Position numbers and translations under genes: made by a program. A stretch of DNA of 47,154 nt, from positions 1-47,154 of the forward strand of contig JAJFKH010000092.1 of assembly GCA_021773305.1 (NCBI GenBank), in the 5' to 3' direction. Below the pieces are notes generated by a model. It ran no database searches, was not told the DNA's origin, and saw only the letters and a list, made by a program, of their open reading frames with translations. Shown here piece by piece: positions 26,310 through 34,718 of the stretch. How positions within the stretch are numbered: position 1 is the first letter of the stretch; each line of letters begins with the position of its first letter. This DNA is from Gammaproteobacteria bacterium (GTDB lineage: Bacteria; Pseudomonadota; Gammaproteobacteria; UBA1113).

Positions 26310-27112
26310 CAACGTCTACCTCTATAATAATCAAAAGTGGGATCATACACTCGCGCAGCCATGGGAGGTGGTTTGCAATAACTAATAACCGTCAAATTAC
26401 CCTGTGTCCCTTTCCCTGTCCAATCCCAATTATGGGTTTTAATTGAAGGTAACCAAGGGCCGAGTTTTTTCACTTCGACCCCTTTTAGGCCCAATCCATT
26501 TTGAGGCCAAGGCGCATCTCCCGCAGGATTAAACCACCAACGCTGTACTGCTTGATAGTCTGGCGTCCAACCCAAGGGGCACCGAGGCGGCGTCAACTGC
26601 ACACCCAGCTCCCCGTTTGCATCCACTTCATAAATATTTTTCACCATAAGCTCTGTACGATTATAAGCGGACAAAGGTGCTATTAGCACAAATACAAGAG
26701 AGTGGCTGTCTTCATCATAATAGGTCATGGGGATGTTGCGGATGATTTTTTGGACGGCCTTGTAATCCGGTAATTGTAACGCGAGTTTAGCGTAATGCTC
26801 ACCTTGAGCAGGAGGGAAAAAACTAAACTTAGCAGCAGAACCACAAGATCCTGTTTGGGTCGCCCCCTTCCATTTGGCACATGCGTTATCCACAGACAAT
26901 TGATTGAATTGGAATGCTTTTTCCATAGAGGTCGGCCATGTATTGTTATGTTGAATATAATAATCCAAAATCACTTCAGTGAGTATCTTCACTTGGGTTT
27001 GAGTTTTTTCATAGCGAGTTTTCAATACAAATAAAAATAATGACTCCGTAAAAAAAGCCACCATAACAGCAATGATAAAAATAGAAACCCACAATTGTTT
27101 TTTCTGATCCAT
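26309..27112 (-). CDS. Pilin-like membrane protein, Cys family subgroup B, no prepilin cleavage site
   Basis: A 267-residue protein with an N-terminal hydrophobic helix (LWVSIFIIAVMVAFFTESLF) but no Gly-hydrophobic junction and no Glu5, so prepilin peptidase should not cut it. The soluble part still has the family motifs: TWP, ACAKWKG then SCGSAAKF, PRCPLGWTPDY and ISYCKPPP. It would stay anchored as a type II membrane protein, perhaps as an assembly chaperone or platform for the related pilins. Start and stop are each joined to neighbours by one-base overlaps (TAATG, TGATG). Confidence 0.78.
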   Translation of the reverse strand: MDQKKQLWVSIFIIAVMVAFFTESLFLFVLKTRYEKTQTQVKILTEVILDYYIQHNNTWPTSMEKAFQFNQLSVDNACAKWKGATQTGSCGSAAKFSFFPPAQGEHYAKLALQLPDYKAVQKIIRNIPMTYYDEDSHSLVFVLIAPLSAYNRTELMVKNIYEVDANGELGVQLTPPRCPLGWTPDYQAVQRWWFNPAGDAPWPQNGLGLKGVEVKKLGPWLPSIKTHNWDWTGKGTQGNLTVISYCKPPPMAARVYDPTFDYYRGRR

Positions 27113-27942
27113 TACTTATGCCCCTTCAGAAAAGTAGCTTGCAAAAGGCCCTGAGGATCATAATGCTGGGGGCTACAAAAAAAGAAGCTTAATAACGTCC
27201 CCGAATGTTCGCTTTTAGGTGCCGGACAACGACTATCTGTTTGGATATTTGGATACCAATCATAGGATTCATCATGAAAAAACATACTACGCCCTGGGGA
27301 TGCAACAGAACCCTTCGATTGAATAAAGCAATCTTTACCCTCGCTGTGTCCATTGTAAAAATGCTTGTGAGCCACATCATACTTTGGGATCCAATTGTCT
27401 GGACAATGAGGCTTCATGAAACGAATATCTTTTTCCTGATCACCCGTCACATCAATACCAACAATATCCTTGATTTGAAGGGCAGCATAATTTAGTTTTC
27501 GTTGGACATCGGGAATGGGAAAGTATGCGGTAAGTCCTTTATCTGTCAAGCGTCCATCTTGCAAAAAAACTTGCAAATATCGAGTGACTTTATCACTGGC
27601 CACATCCAAATGTACCTTTAAAAAAAGATTATCGTGGCTCACTGTCCATGCCGCCTGCGAACCACAAGCAGAAGAAGGCATATTCCCTTTTAAGGACGAG
27701 CATTGTAATTGACCATTTGGGTCAATATCACTCACTGTGTTAGGCCATTGACCATTATGATTTGAGCGATAATCTAAACTACCAAGATAAATTTCATGAA
27801 ATTGCTGTAGCGTGGCGACAACTTCTTTATTCACTCGCTTTTGAAATGTTTCTTGATAAATAAAGACACCCACCATTCCGACAAAAGCCAAGGCAACCAC
27901 CAACTCCACAAGCGTCAATGGGAATAATCGTTGAGTATTCAT
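27112..27942 (-). CDS. Large minor pilin, Cys family subgroup B, Pro at -1
   Basis: A 276-residue pilin-like protein. The leader is MNTQRLFP and the helix starts LTLVELVVALAFVGMVG, so Glu is at +5 but the -1 residue is Pro, not Gly. Cleavage is doubtful. Family motifs in order are QWP, LQCSSLKG then ACGSQAAW, PHCPDNWIPKY, a cysteine in GKDCFIQ, and FFFCSPQHY. It follows the short pilins by 12 bases and leads the large-pilin series. Confidence 0.8.
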   Translation of the reverse strand: MNTQRLFPLTLVELVVALAFVGMVGVFIYQETFQKRVNKEVVATLQQFHEIYLGSLDYRSNHNGQWPNTVSDIDPNGQLQCSSLKGNMPSSACGSQAAWTVSHDNLFLKVHLDVASDKVTRYLQVFLQDGRLTDKGLTAYFPIPDVQRKLNYAALQIKDIVGIDVTGDQEKDIRFMKPHCPDNWIPKYDVAHKHFYNGHSEGKDCFIQSKGSVASPGRSMFFHDESYDWYPNIQTDSRCPAPKSEHSGTLLSFFFCSPQHYDPQGLLQATFLKGHK

Positions 27943-27954
27943 CGCATAGCCCGC

Positions 27955-28452
27955 CTAAAACAAAGGATAATGGACAATCATAGTATTATCACTACAACCT
28001 ACGCATTCTGCATCACTGCCACCACAGGTATAATCTGTGGTAGCCGCGCTCATGGTCTGCTGTAGCCGCCCGGCAATACGCTTACAGGGTAAATCTGGCA
28101 CATTATTCATGGTGATCACAGCAATTGGTGTGCTACCTGCAATACTAGTATTGGTTTCATTGGTTCCACGAAATGGGTTTTTTTGGTATTGAGCGGTCAA
28201 CAAGCCACTATCAATTAAATCTTGAACATCATCGTTATTGCCAATAGTGAAATTTTGCTGCTTTGCCAAATTTTGCAAAGCTGCGAACATATCGCGAACC
28301 ATATTCACCGAAGATGAAACTTTTTGATCTGTACTCGCGGTGGTGTAGTAACGTACAGACATCATCAGCACAATGGCAGCAATCACAAGAGCAAGCATCA
28401 CTTCGAGTAAACCAATTCCTCTCTGTTTTCTCGCTAATGTCATCACTGCCAT
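27955..28452 (-). CDS. Type IVb pilin, PilS-like (third short pilin)
   Basis: A 165-residue prepilin. The leader ends MTLARKQRG and the mature start is IGLLEVMLALVIAAIVLMM (Gly at -1, Glu at +5). It resembles the two upstream short pilins in its VPxxxCKRIAGRLQQ segment and C-terminal cysteines (TCGG, ECVGC), but it is clearly diverged. Size suits a major-type subunit or a pilin initiating polymerisation. An alternative in-frame ATG lies three codons downstream; the first has the better ribosome site (GAGGATA). Confidence 0.85.
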   Translation of the reverse strand: MAVMTLARKQRGIGLLEVMLALVIAAIVLMMSVRYYTTASTDQKVSSSVNMVRDMFAALQNLAKQQNFTIGNNDDVQDLIDSGLLTAQYQKNPFRGTNETNTSIAGSTPIAVITMNNVPDLPCKRIAGRLQQTMSAATTDYTCGGSDAECVGCSDNTMIVHYPLF

Positions 28453-28474
28453 GGCAATATCCTCTACTAACCCA

Positions 28475-28960
28475 CTACTTGGCTTGAGAACCGAAGTTCC
28501 CGATATAGGTCATAGGCCCAGCACCAGAGCATCCGCATAATGAGGCTGTGGTAGACAGTTGGCAAGAACTTGCCAAACGACCCGCTAATTGCTGACAAGC
28601 GCCCGCTGGAACATCGTTTATCGTGACATACACTTCATTGCTCGCACCGAAGCTGGTAGGGCCAATTGACGTTCTCCAAGGGCTTGTGTTTGTGCCATCG
28701 CCGTAGGCGGAAGGCATATAGCCTGTATCGGTTAACGTCTCTATAGATACAGTTGCTGTCTTATAGGTTGTCGGATTATCCGTGCGATAATTGGTCATAG
28801 CTCCCACCAAAGAGTTCACAAGCTGCACCGCATCATTGACTTCTTGGGACTGCTTCGTGGTTTGGTAATAGCGGGTGGCCATAATCAGCAAAATCGCGAT
28901 AATTGCTAGGGATAGCATTAACTCTAACAAGCCAATCCCTCGTTGATTCAATGGTTTCAT
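28475..28960 (-). CDS. pilS: Type IVb major pilin, PilS-like (copy 2)
   Basis: A 161-residue prepilin from the ATG at 28960. An in-frame TTG one codon earlier is not needed. The leader ends LNQRG, followed by IGLLELMLSLAIIAILLIM. The first 40 or so mature residues are identical to copy 1, while the heads differ. The C-terminal loop GACQQLAGRLASSCQ has the two cysteines that probably form the pilin disulfide. A TAGGAGA ribosome site lies upstream. Major pilin status is inferred from size and position next to pilR. Confidence 0.87.
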   Translation of the reverse strand: MKPLNQRGIGLLELMLSLAIIAILLIMATRYYQTTKQSQEVNDAVQLVNSLVGAMTNYRTDNPTTYKTATVSIETLTDTGYMPSAYGDGTNTSPWRTSIGPTSFGASNEVYVTINDVPAGACQQLAGRLASSCQLSTTASLCGCSGAGPMTYIGNFGSQAK

Positions 28961-29019
28961 CAATCCATTCTCCTAGTTACTCAATTTAAATATGTCAGGC
29001 AATATATTATTAACCGACA

Positions 29020-29538
29020 TTAACTCCCGGGTATGCTTGCTGCACTAGCACTGGCCGCACCAAAATTACCTGTGTAGGTGGATACGCCTCCGCTGGGATC
29101 GCTACAACTACAATCTGTTGTGGTATCTTGACAACTGGTCGCTAAACGTCCAGCTAACTGTTGGCATGCACCACTTGGGACTTTTTCAATAGTCACGTAA
29201 GTTGCCCCTGTAGAATTAACGTAAATACTCCCAACAGAAGTCCCCCAAGGACTTGCTGTGGAACCCGTACTACCTAAAGCAGAAGGCAAATAACCCCAAC
29301 CGATAAATGAAGAAAAAGGAATAATATTACTACTGCCCGTCCCTTGATCCGGATGATCTGTCACATAGTTTGTCATGGCTGCCACAACGGAGTTCACCAA
29401 TTGCACCGCATCATTGACTTCTTGGGATTGTTTCGTAGTTTGATAGTAGCGGGTGGCCATAATTAATAAAATGGCAATAATCGCTAGAGACAGCATCAGC
29501 TCTAACAACCCGATACCCCGTTGTAAAAATCGCTTCAT
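29020..29538 (-). CDS. pilS: Type IVb major pilin, PilS-like (copy 1)
   Basis: A 172-residue prepilin with leader MKRFLQRG and mature start IGLLELMLSLAIIAILLIM (Gly at -1, Glu at +5). The head carries Gly/Ser/Thr-rich segments and the disulfide loop GACQQLAGRLATSCQ, then a second cysteine pair (DCSCSD). The C-terminal ASASAASIPGS tail is extra relative to copy 2. It is the first pilin gene after the platform gene pilR. It pairs with copy 2 as a tandem duplicate. Confidence 0.88.
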   Translation of the reverse strand: MKRFLQRGIGLLELMLSLAIIAILLIMATRYYQTTKQSQEVNDAVQLVNSVVAAMTNYVTDHPDQGTGSSNIIPFSSFIGWGYLPSALGSTGSTASPWGTSVGSIYVNSTGATYVTIEKVPSGACQQLAGRLATSCQDTTTDCSCSDPSGGVSTYTGNFGAASASAASIPGS

Positions 29539-29570
29539 TACTCAACTCCCTTTTTCAAACTGTAATCACA

Positions 29571-30659
29571 TTAGCCTAGGGATGAACCCACGGCATAAAT
29601 ACCTGTCACCATAAAACCGGCTAAGCCTGCTCCAATACCGAGCATAATACCGCCTAACACCTTACCAAATTTACCAATAGCTGCCGCACTATCTTCAGCA
29701 GCTTGACGACCTAAACGCACCAACGCATGCTCAAACCCTTTTGCATCCGCAATGGCCATTAATCGTATCACATCTCCCTCGCTCACCATACCCGTATCCA
29801 GCACTTGAGCAATATTCGATTGTCCGCGACTCAAACGACGCTCCATGAGCATCAAATGCCACGCAAGATAAGGAGAAGCTTGGGACTGCATAATGCGCAG
29901 GGATTGTTTAAAAACCACGCCATTTGAAATCAGTAATCCGAGGGTTTCCATAAATCGAGCGGCGGTGGTAATTCGATAGACTTTTAATACGGGAATTTGA
30001 TCGATCACCGTGCGCACAGGGCCAATGGTGTCTTTGAGTAATTTAGCGATAGCTACCCCAAAAACAACCATACCAATGATAAGCACTAACCAATAATTTG
30101 TAAAAAAGTTAGCAATCGCCACTAATTGTTGGCCTTGAGAAGGCCATTGACTCACGGGTTTTATCGCAGCAAATTGTTCGAAGATGGAACCGTTCATATA
30201 GATTAAGACAAAAATACCGGTAATCAACACCACGATAGGATAGGTCAAAGAAGAAAATAATGACGCAAGAGTGCTATTAGAGCGACCTAGTGCTTCGGCG
30301 GCAACCCGCACATTCCCGCCTAGTGTGCCTCCGGTTTCACCCGCTCTTATTAATTCAACAATGTGTTGGGGCAACCACCCGACCATGCCCTCAGCAATGG
30401 AGCGGCCTTGGGCTATCTTCTGCGAAATGGCATCAATGAGACGTTTTGTTCCAGATTCTTTTTTTTGTAGACGACCGAGTACATCAATCGCTTTATTAGC
30501 TGGCACACCATCCTCGATAAGGGTCGCTAAATCTTCTAAAAAAGCTTGTTTATCTTTAGCAGAAAATAGCAACCGATCAAGATTGGCCATAAAACCATCT
30601 AGTTTTTGCTGGAGTGTTTGGGGCTGTACTTTTTTACCCCGAACCGATCTTTTAGGCAA
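29571..30659 (-). CDS. pilR: Inner-membrane platform protein PilR (GspF/TcpE family)
   Basis: A 362-residue polytopic protein of the type II secretion F family that couples the assembly ATPase to pilin extraction. The start is TTG at 30659, supported by GAGGAGAT about 6 bases upstream; the next ATG is 23 codons in. The first F-domain contains LIEDGVPANKAIDVLG and IAEGMVGWLPQHIVELIRAGETGGTL. Membrane helices lie near 130-160, 190-215 and 340-360. The second F-domain contains FMETLGLLISNGVVFKQSL. It lies about 100 bases after pilQ. Confidence 0.88.
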   Translation of the reverse strand: MPKRSVRGKKVQPQTLQQKLDGFMANLDRLLFSAKDKQAFLEDLATLIEDGVPANKAIDVLGRLQKKESGTKRLIDAISQKIAQGRSIAEGMVGWLPQHIVELIRAGETGGTLGGNVRVAAEALGRSNSTLASLFSSLTYPIVVLITGIFVLIYMNGSIFEQFAAIKPVSQWPSQGQQLVAIANFFTNYWLVLIIGMVVFGVAIAKLLKDTIGPVRTVIDQIPVLKVYRITTAARFMETLGLLISNGVVFKQSLRIMQSQASPYLAWHLMLMERRLSRGQSNIAQVLDTGMVSEGDVIRLMAIADAKGFEHALVRLGRQAAEDSAAAIGKFGKVLGGIMLGIGAGLAGFMVTGIYAVGSSLG

Positions 30660-30758
30660 TGAAATATCTCCTCAAGCCAATGCCGTGCCTCACCTTTTTC
30701 AATGGACAACCTTATAAAAGTATTGCAAAATCTTCAAGTTAGCAAATAAAAATATTAT

Positions 30759-32402
30759 TTATTTGTCTTGGCTACTATCTTTTGCCCTTTTTTTTGCCAC
30801 TTCCTCTTCCATGCTAGTCCTTGCCTGAACATAGTCAAACCCTGTTTCTTCATCGTAGACTGAAATTTCGCCAACTAAGGTTTCTGCATCAAAAGGGTCA
30901 ACGGTTCCTTCTTTGACCATCTCTAAGGTTCTATCTCGATAGGTTTGCCATCCCATTTTGCGCAAATATTTTTCCCATTCAAGAATTTCCATGTTCTTAA
31001 TATAGCTGCGTCCCTGTTCATCCACCCAAATCACTTCCGCTACCACCGTTCTACCTCCTACACCGGTAGAATGGCATTTTTCGCAGACTGTCTCCCCTCT
31101 GGCCATTAATTTATCGATATGGTCAGGGAAAATTTTACGCCAACGCTCAAGATCTTCAGCGTGGGCTGGTGCCTGAGTGACAGGTACAGAGCATGCGTCA
31201 CATAATTTTGCAACTAAACGCTGAAAAATTAAACACACTAAGACATTACTGTCACTTAACATTACTGGAGAGATCCCCATGTCCACCAAGCGCGTAATAA
31301 TCCCTGGAGCAGAATTCGTGTGAATCGTAGAAAAGACTAAATGGCCCGTAATCGCCGCGCGGATCATCACATTGGCAGTATCTTCATCCCGCATTTCCCC
31401 AAGCACAATATAATCCGGATCCATTCGCAACGCCGCTTTACCAAAAGAGGCAAAAGAACGATCATCTTTACCTGTGTTCACTGGCACTTGAGTGACCGTA
31501 GGCACCACTTTTTCCACGGGATCTTCAATGGTATACACCTTGCGTGTCTCTCGCACCATGCTCATACAACTGGCGAGAGTTGTGGTTTTACCAGAGCCTG
31601 TAGGGCCTGACAGTAGCACAGCCCCATGGGGCATTTGGATAGCCCGGCGGATGATATAGACTTGTTCTGGGGTATAAACCAACTGAACCAGTTCCGGAAT
31701 GGTTCCCTCCTCCCCCGTACCTAAGATCCGCATCACCACGTCAAAGCCACCATGGGCAGGCATACTGGCCAGCCGTAAGCGAATTTCTTTGGTTCCTAGC
31801 ATCAACGGCATGGAAGCATCCTGGGGCACCATGGGGTTAAAGTGAGCAGTGGCGTGATCAGTTTCTTTGTTAAAGGCAACAGAAGCCAATTCCCGCCCTA
31901 ACCTTGGAAACCACTCCGCATGTAAATAGAGTTCACCGTATTTTCTAAAACGAATTTTAGCCACATCTGCTCGCACTTCGATATGTAGATCACTGACGTC
32001 GGCTTCTACGGCTTCTTGGACTAAGATCCGCAAGCGTTTTTGTTGCGCGCTGATTTCTGTGCTTGCCTTTTCCACCCGCTGCTGATCTTCAATTTCTTCC
32101 GCGCCTTCCACATTGGCGAGCAAGACGGAAAGTAATTGAGTGGTTGCGGCGCAAACCCGGCCTGGACGCAGCCCCTGGTTAATCATCATAGTTTTACAAT
32201 TTTGCACATCTCTGGATGTTGGGTTGCTTGTTAAAATTATGCCGCTTTGCATTACCACAATGCCGTCTCGCTGCAAACACCACTCCACAAGTGCTGGATG
32301 AGGCTTATCTTTAGGATCGAGATCAGCCTGACTAGAAAAGACTTTCATCTTTGCCGCCGCTGCATACCGCGCTAATTCACGATCTTGATCATCATTTTCC
32401 AT
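30759..32402 (-). CDS. pilQ: Type IVb pilus assembly ATPase PilQ (GspE/PilB superfamily)
   Basis: A 547-residue hexameric secretion ATPase that powers pilus extension. Walker A GPTGSGKTT is at 266-274. The Asp box TIEDPVEKVV, Walker B YIVLGEMRD (331-339) and His box GHLVFSTIHTN follow. Two CxxC pairs, at 401/404 and 440/443, form the zinc site found in PilB-type extension ATPases, which argues against a retraction ATPase. The N-terminal 100 residues form a short N-domain. It is the first gene of the operon. The ribosome site is weak. Confidence 0.9.
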   Translation of the reverse strand: MENDDQDRELARYAAAAKMKVFSSQADLDPKDKPHPALVEWCLQRDGIVVMQSGIILTSNPTSRDVQNCKTMMINQGLRPGRVCAATTQLLSVLLANVEGAEEIEDQQRVEKASTEISAQQKRLRILVQEAVEADVSDLHIEVRADVAKIRFRKYGELYLHAEWFPRLGRELASVAFNKETDHATAHFNPMVPQDASMPLMLGTKEIRLRLASMPAHGGFDVVMRILGTGEEGTIPELVQLVYTPEQVYIIRRAIQMPHGAVLLSGPTGSGKTTTLASCMSMVRETRKVYTIEDPVEKVVPTVTQVPVNTGKDDRSFASFGKAALRMDPDYIVLGEMRDEDTANVMIRAAITGHLVFSTIHTNSAPGIITRLVDMGISPVMLSDSNVLVCLIFQRLVAKLCDACSVPVTQAPAHAEDLERWRKIFPDHIDKLMARGETVCEKCHSTGVGGRTVVAEVIWVDEQGRSYIKNMEILEWEKYLRKMGWQTYRDRTLEMVKEGTVDPFDAETLVGEISVYDEETGFDYVQARTSMEEEVAKKRAKDSSQDK

Positions 32403-32454
32403 AGCTACCCAGACATATTCGTTTGATTTTATACATGTTTTTCAAAATAACTTC

Positions 32455-32460
32455 ATTCTA
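32455..32460 (-). promoter_or_regulatory. Possible extended -10 for the pilus operon
   Basis: On the minus strand TGGTAGAAT gives an extended -10 (TAGAAT at 32455-32460) about 50 bases before the pilQ ATG. No good -35 is seen at 17 bases. If real, it starts the transcript that could run to 15654. Confidence 0.3.
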
Positions 32461-32580
32461 CCATAAAATAGTATCTCTACTGGTAAATATAGCTTATAAA
32501 ACCAGGGCAAGCTCCTCTAAATTTTACATAAGAAGCAGATCGTCTATTAATACTAAAAAAACAAGGGGATCCTAATTGAA

Positions 32581-32718
32581 TAAAAGCGATTAAAAGCGTT
32601 AGAGAAGAAATCAGCAGAAGATGGCTCTGTCCTGACAGAATCCCAACTGGCAGCACTTGACCGAGCGAAAGAAGAAAAAGAAGCCCATGGCGAAATCGAG
32701 ACACAGCATCCAGGCTAA
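32581..32718 (+). pseudogene. IS481-family transposase remnant
   Basis: An uninterrupted frame of about 44 residues (from 32584 to TAA at 32716-32718) contains LEKKSAEDGSVLTESQLAAL and EEKEAHGEIETQHPG. This resembles the segment before the catalytic domain of IS481-type integrases. Neither start codon nor DDE domain is present. The same frame continues past the TAA for 40 codons (32719-32838) without a match I know. Bases 32403-32580 hold only the candidate promoter. No inverted terminal repeats were found, so this is an eroded fragment. Confidence 0.55.
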
Positions 32719-32914
32719 AAAGACCATTCCGTTGCTACGCCTAGCATTGTACAGAGAGTTTCCAGTGCCAGCACAACCGTTTCCCTAGGTGAATATGATA
32801 TAGTCACCACAGCAGCTCCTGCCGGAAAGTTAACTTTCTGATTGCACAATTTCACCCATTTCAACTATAATCTGGGACGTTAGGGATATCAGCAAAGGAA
32901 TGGAGAGCAATATA

Positions 32915-33271
32915 ATGAAAGTCGAAATAGCCGATGATGGCTTAGCTGTTGTCGATGAGCAATTAGGTGCTTCATTGGCGGGAGACAATCTAGAGATCGC
33001 TAAAGAGCTACTACAAATACTCATGACAACCCTCCCGGAAGAAGCCGCTGAAATCGAAAAACACTTCCATGCTAAAGATTGGACAACTATGGCAAACAAA
33101 GTTCATAAAGTTCATGGAGCAACCAGTTATTGCGGTACACCTGCGCTTAAATTTGCGGCATTAACATTAGAGCGGATCTTAAAGGATCATCAAACAGAAG
33201 AAGTTCCCACCGCCCACGAATTATTTCAATACGAAGTGCAGCGGCTCCTTGACGCTACTCAAAACGGCTAG
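32915..33271 (+). CDS. Stand-alone Hpt phosphotransfer protein
   Basis: A 118-residue single-domain protein. The ATG at 32915 has GGAGAG at good spacing; the in-frame ATG at 32900 has its SD too close. The Hpt four-helix signature is [14 protein letters not shown], with His64 as the probable phosphorylated residue, as in the C-terminal Hpt of BarA/ArcB-type hybrid kinases. No hybrid kinase gene adjoins it. Such proteins pass phosphate between a hybrid sensor and a response regulator. Its 3' end overlaps the end of convergent pdxJ by 51 bases. Confidence 0.88.
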   Translation: MKVEIADDGLAVVDEQLGASLAGDNLEIAKELLQILMTTLPEEAAEIEKHFHAKDWTTMANKVHKVHGATSYCGTPALKFAALTLERILKDHQTEEVPTAHELFQYEVQRLLDATQNG

Positions 33272-34009
33272 GGAAGCGCGCCCTTCTAAGATCAACCGCT
33301 TCATTTCTACCACGGCATTGCTAAATCCAACAAAAAGAGCCTGAGCCACAATGCTGTGGCCAATATTTAACTCATGAATTTGTGAGATAGCCGCAATGGG
33401 CTTCACATTACGATAGTGCAAACCATGCCCGGCATTCACCACCAGCCCAGCTTCTTCGGCAAAATGTGCAGCATGTTTAATTCTTTCGTACTCAATGTTA
33501 ATCTCATCCTGTTGCACTGCATCCGCATAACAGCCTGTATGTAATTCAATAGTTGTGGCTCCTGCTTCTTTTGCTGCAATAATTTGCTTTTCATCAGGAT
33601 CAATAAAAAGCGAAACAATCGCGCCACCATCATGGATTGCGCTGCACGCATCCTTCATTTTTAAAAATTGCCCAGCAACATCCAGCCCACCTTCTGTGGT
33701 TAATTCTTCTCGTTTTTCAGGCACCAGACAACAATATTCCGGTTTTATTTTTAACGCAATAGCAATCATCTCAGATGTCACAGCCATTTCTAGATTCATC
33801 CGCGTTTGTAAAATGGATTTCAATAACGTAACATCTCGATCTTGTATATGCCGCCGATCTTCTCGTAAATGCAACGTAATCCCATCCGCTCCAGCTTGTT
33901 CCGCTAACTGTGCAGCAAATATCGGCTCCGGGTAAGAAGTTCCTCTCGCCTGACGTAATGTCCCTACGTGATCAATATTCACTCCGAGTAATGGGCCTTG
34001 ATCAATCAT
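33221..34009 (-). CDS. pdxJ: Pyridoxine 5'-phosphate synthase
   Basis: PdxJ condenses deoxyxylulose phosphate with 1-amino-acetone phosphate to pyridoxine phosphate. It has 262 residues, some 15-20 longer than E. coli PdxJ because of a C-terminal extension past LILEGRASL that overlaps the hpt gene. Conserved elements are [50 protein letters not shown] and [11 protein letters not shown]. It is the last gene of the lepA-lepB-rnc-era-recO-pdxJ series and overlaps recO by 8 bases. Confidence 0.96.
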   Translation of the reverse strand: MIDQGPLLGVNIDHVGTLRQARGTSYPEPIFAAQLAEQAGADGITLHLREDRRHIQDRDVTLLKSILQTRMNLEMAVTSEMIAIALKIKPEYCCLVPEKREELTTEGGLDVAGQFLKMKDACSAIHDGGAIVSLFIDPDEKQIIAAKEAGATTIELHTGCYADAVQQDEINIEYERIKHAAHFAEEAGLVVNAGHGLHYRNVKPIAAISQIHELNIGHSIVAQALFVGFSNAVVEMKRLILEGRASLAVLSSVKEPLHFVLK

Positions 34010-34718
34010 GAAAATCTCCTTGTAATAATTCTCGGGTTTTAATAGGCCGGCTACCTAGCAAGGGAGCTAACGCCAAACGCAATAATATTTTAGCATCCGT
34101 TAATAACTTTGCTTCAGTCAAGTTTTCTTGTTGCAAAGCAATAATACTCTCACCGGAGAAAGCGGTATGTTGAGAAGCTTGTCCTAACGTCACAACAACA
34201 AAACCATGCCCAGGATGATAACGATAAAATTTACCTTTTACTATTTTTTTCTCTGTTTCAGCATCGGTTTGAAGGTTAATCCCGTAGCCAAGATAAACCA
34301 ACAAATGTTTTTCAAATAAACGTAACGTATTCGCCACAGGAGATTGCTGCTTAATTCTATCAAGGGTTTTTTGGTAAAGAGCAAAAATGTCAGCAACAGC
34401 GTCTCCACGACTCAACAGCCGCATTAACAATTCATTGAGATACAATGCACTAAGTAACTTGGTGCCAGAAAAATAACACCCCGGCGAACTCACTTCACAG
34501 TGAGTCAATGTTTGCAATTCACCACGCCCCTGATAAGCCACAGTCAAGGGTGTAAGTTGCTGATTCACAGCACCTAAGGTTGAGTAACGACGTTTCGCTC
34601 CTTTCGCCAATACCCCAACACGACCCTCTTCTAATGTCAACAATTCAGCAATAATGCTCGTCTCACGATACGCTCGGGTATGCAACACAAAAGCATTTTT
34701 TAGAGTTGGGGTACTCAT
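34002..34718 (-). CDS. recO: DNA repair protein RecO
   Basis: A 238-residue RecO that works with RecR to load RecA at gaps. The N-terminal OB fold begins [14 protein letters not shown] and includes [11 protein letters not shown]. The helical C-terminal domain follows, with [19 protein letters not shown]. The zinc cysteines of some RecO proteins are absent, as in other gammaproteobacteria. Its start codon lies in the loop of a perfect 10-base hairpin shared with the end of era. Confidence 0.94.
   Translation of the reverse strand: MSTPTLKNAFVLHTRAYRETSIIAELLTLEEGRVGVLAKGAKRRYSTLGAVNQQLTPLTVAYQGRGELQTLTHCEVSSPGCYFSGTKLLSALYLNELLMRLLSRGDAVADIFALYQKTLDRIKQQSPVANTLRLFEKHLLVYLGYGINLQTDAETEKKIVKGKFYRYHPGHGFVVVTLGQASQHTAFSGESIIALQQENLTEAKLLTDAKILLRLALAPLLGSRPIKTRELLQGDFHD

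Noticed and set aside
32477-32704. Minus-strand ORF of 75 codons upstream of pilQ
   Set aside because: It is antisense to the IS481-like remnant, has no good ribosome site and no recognisable content.
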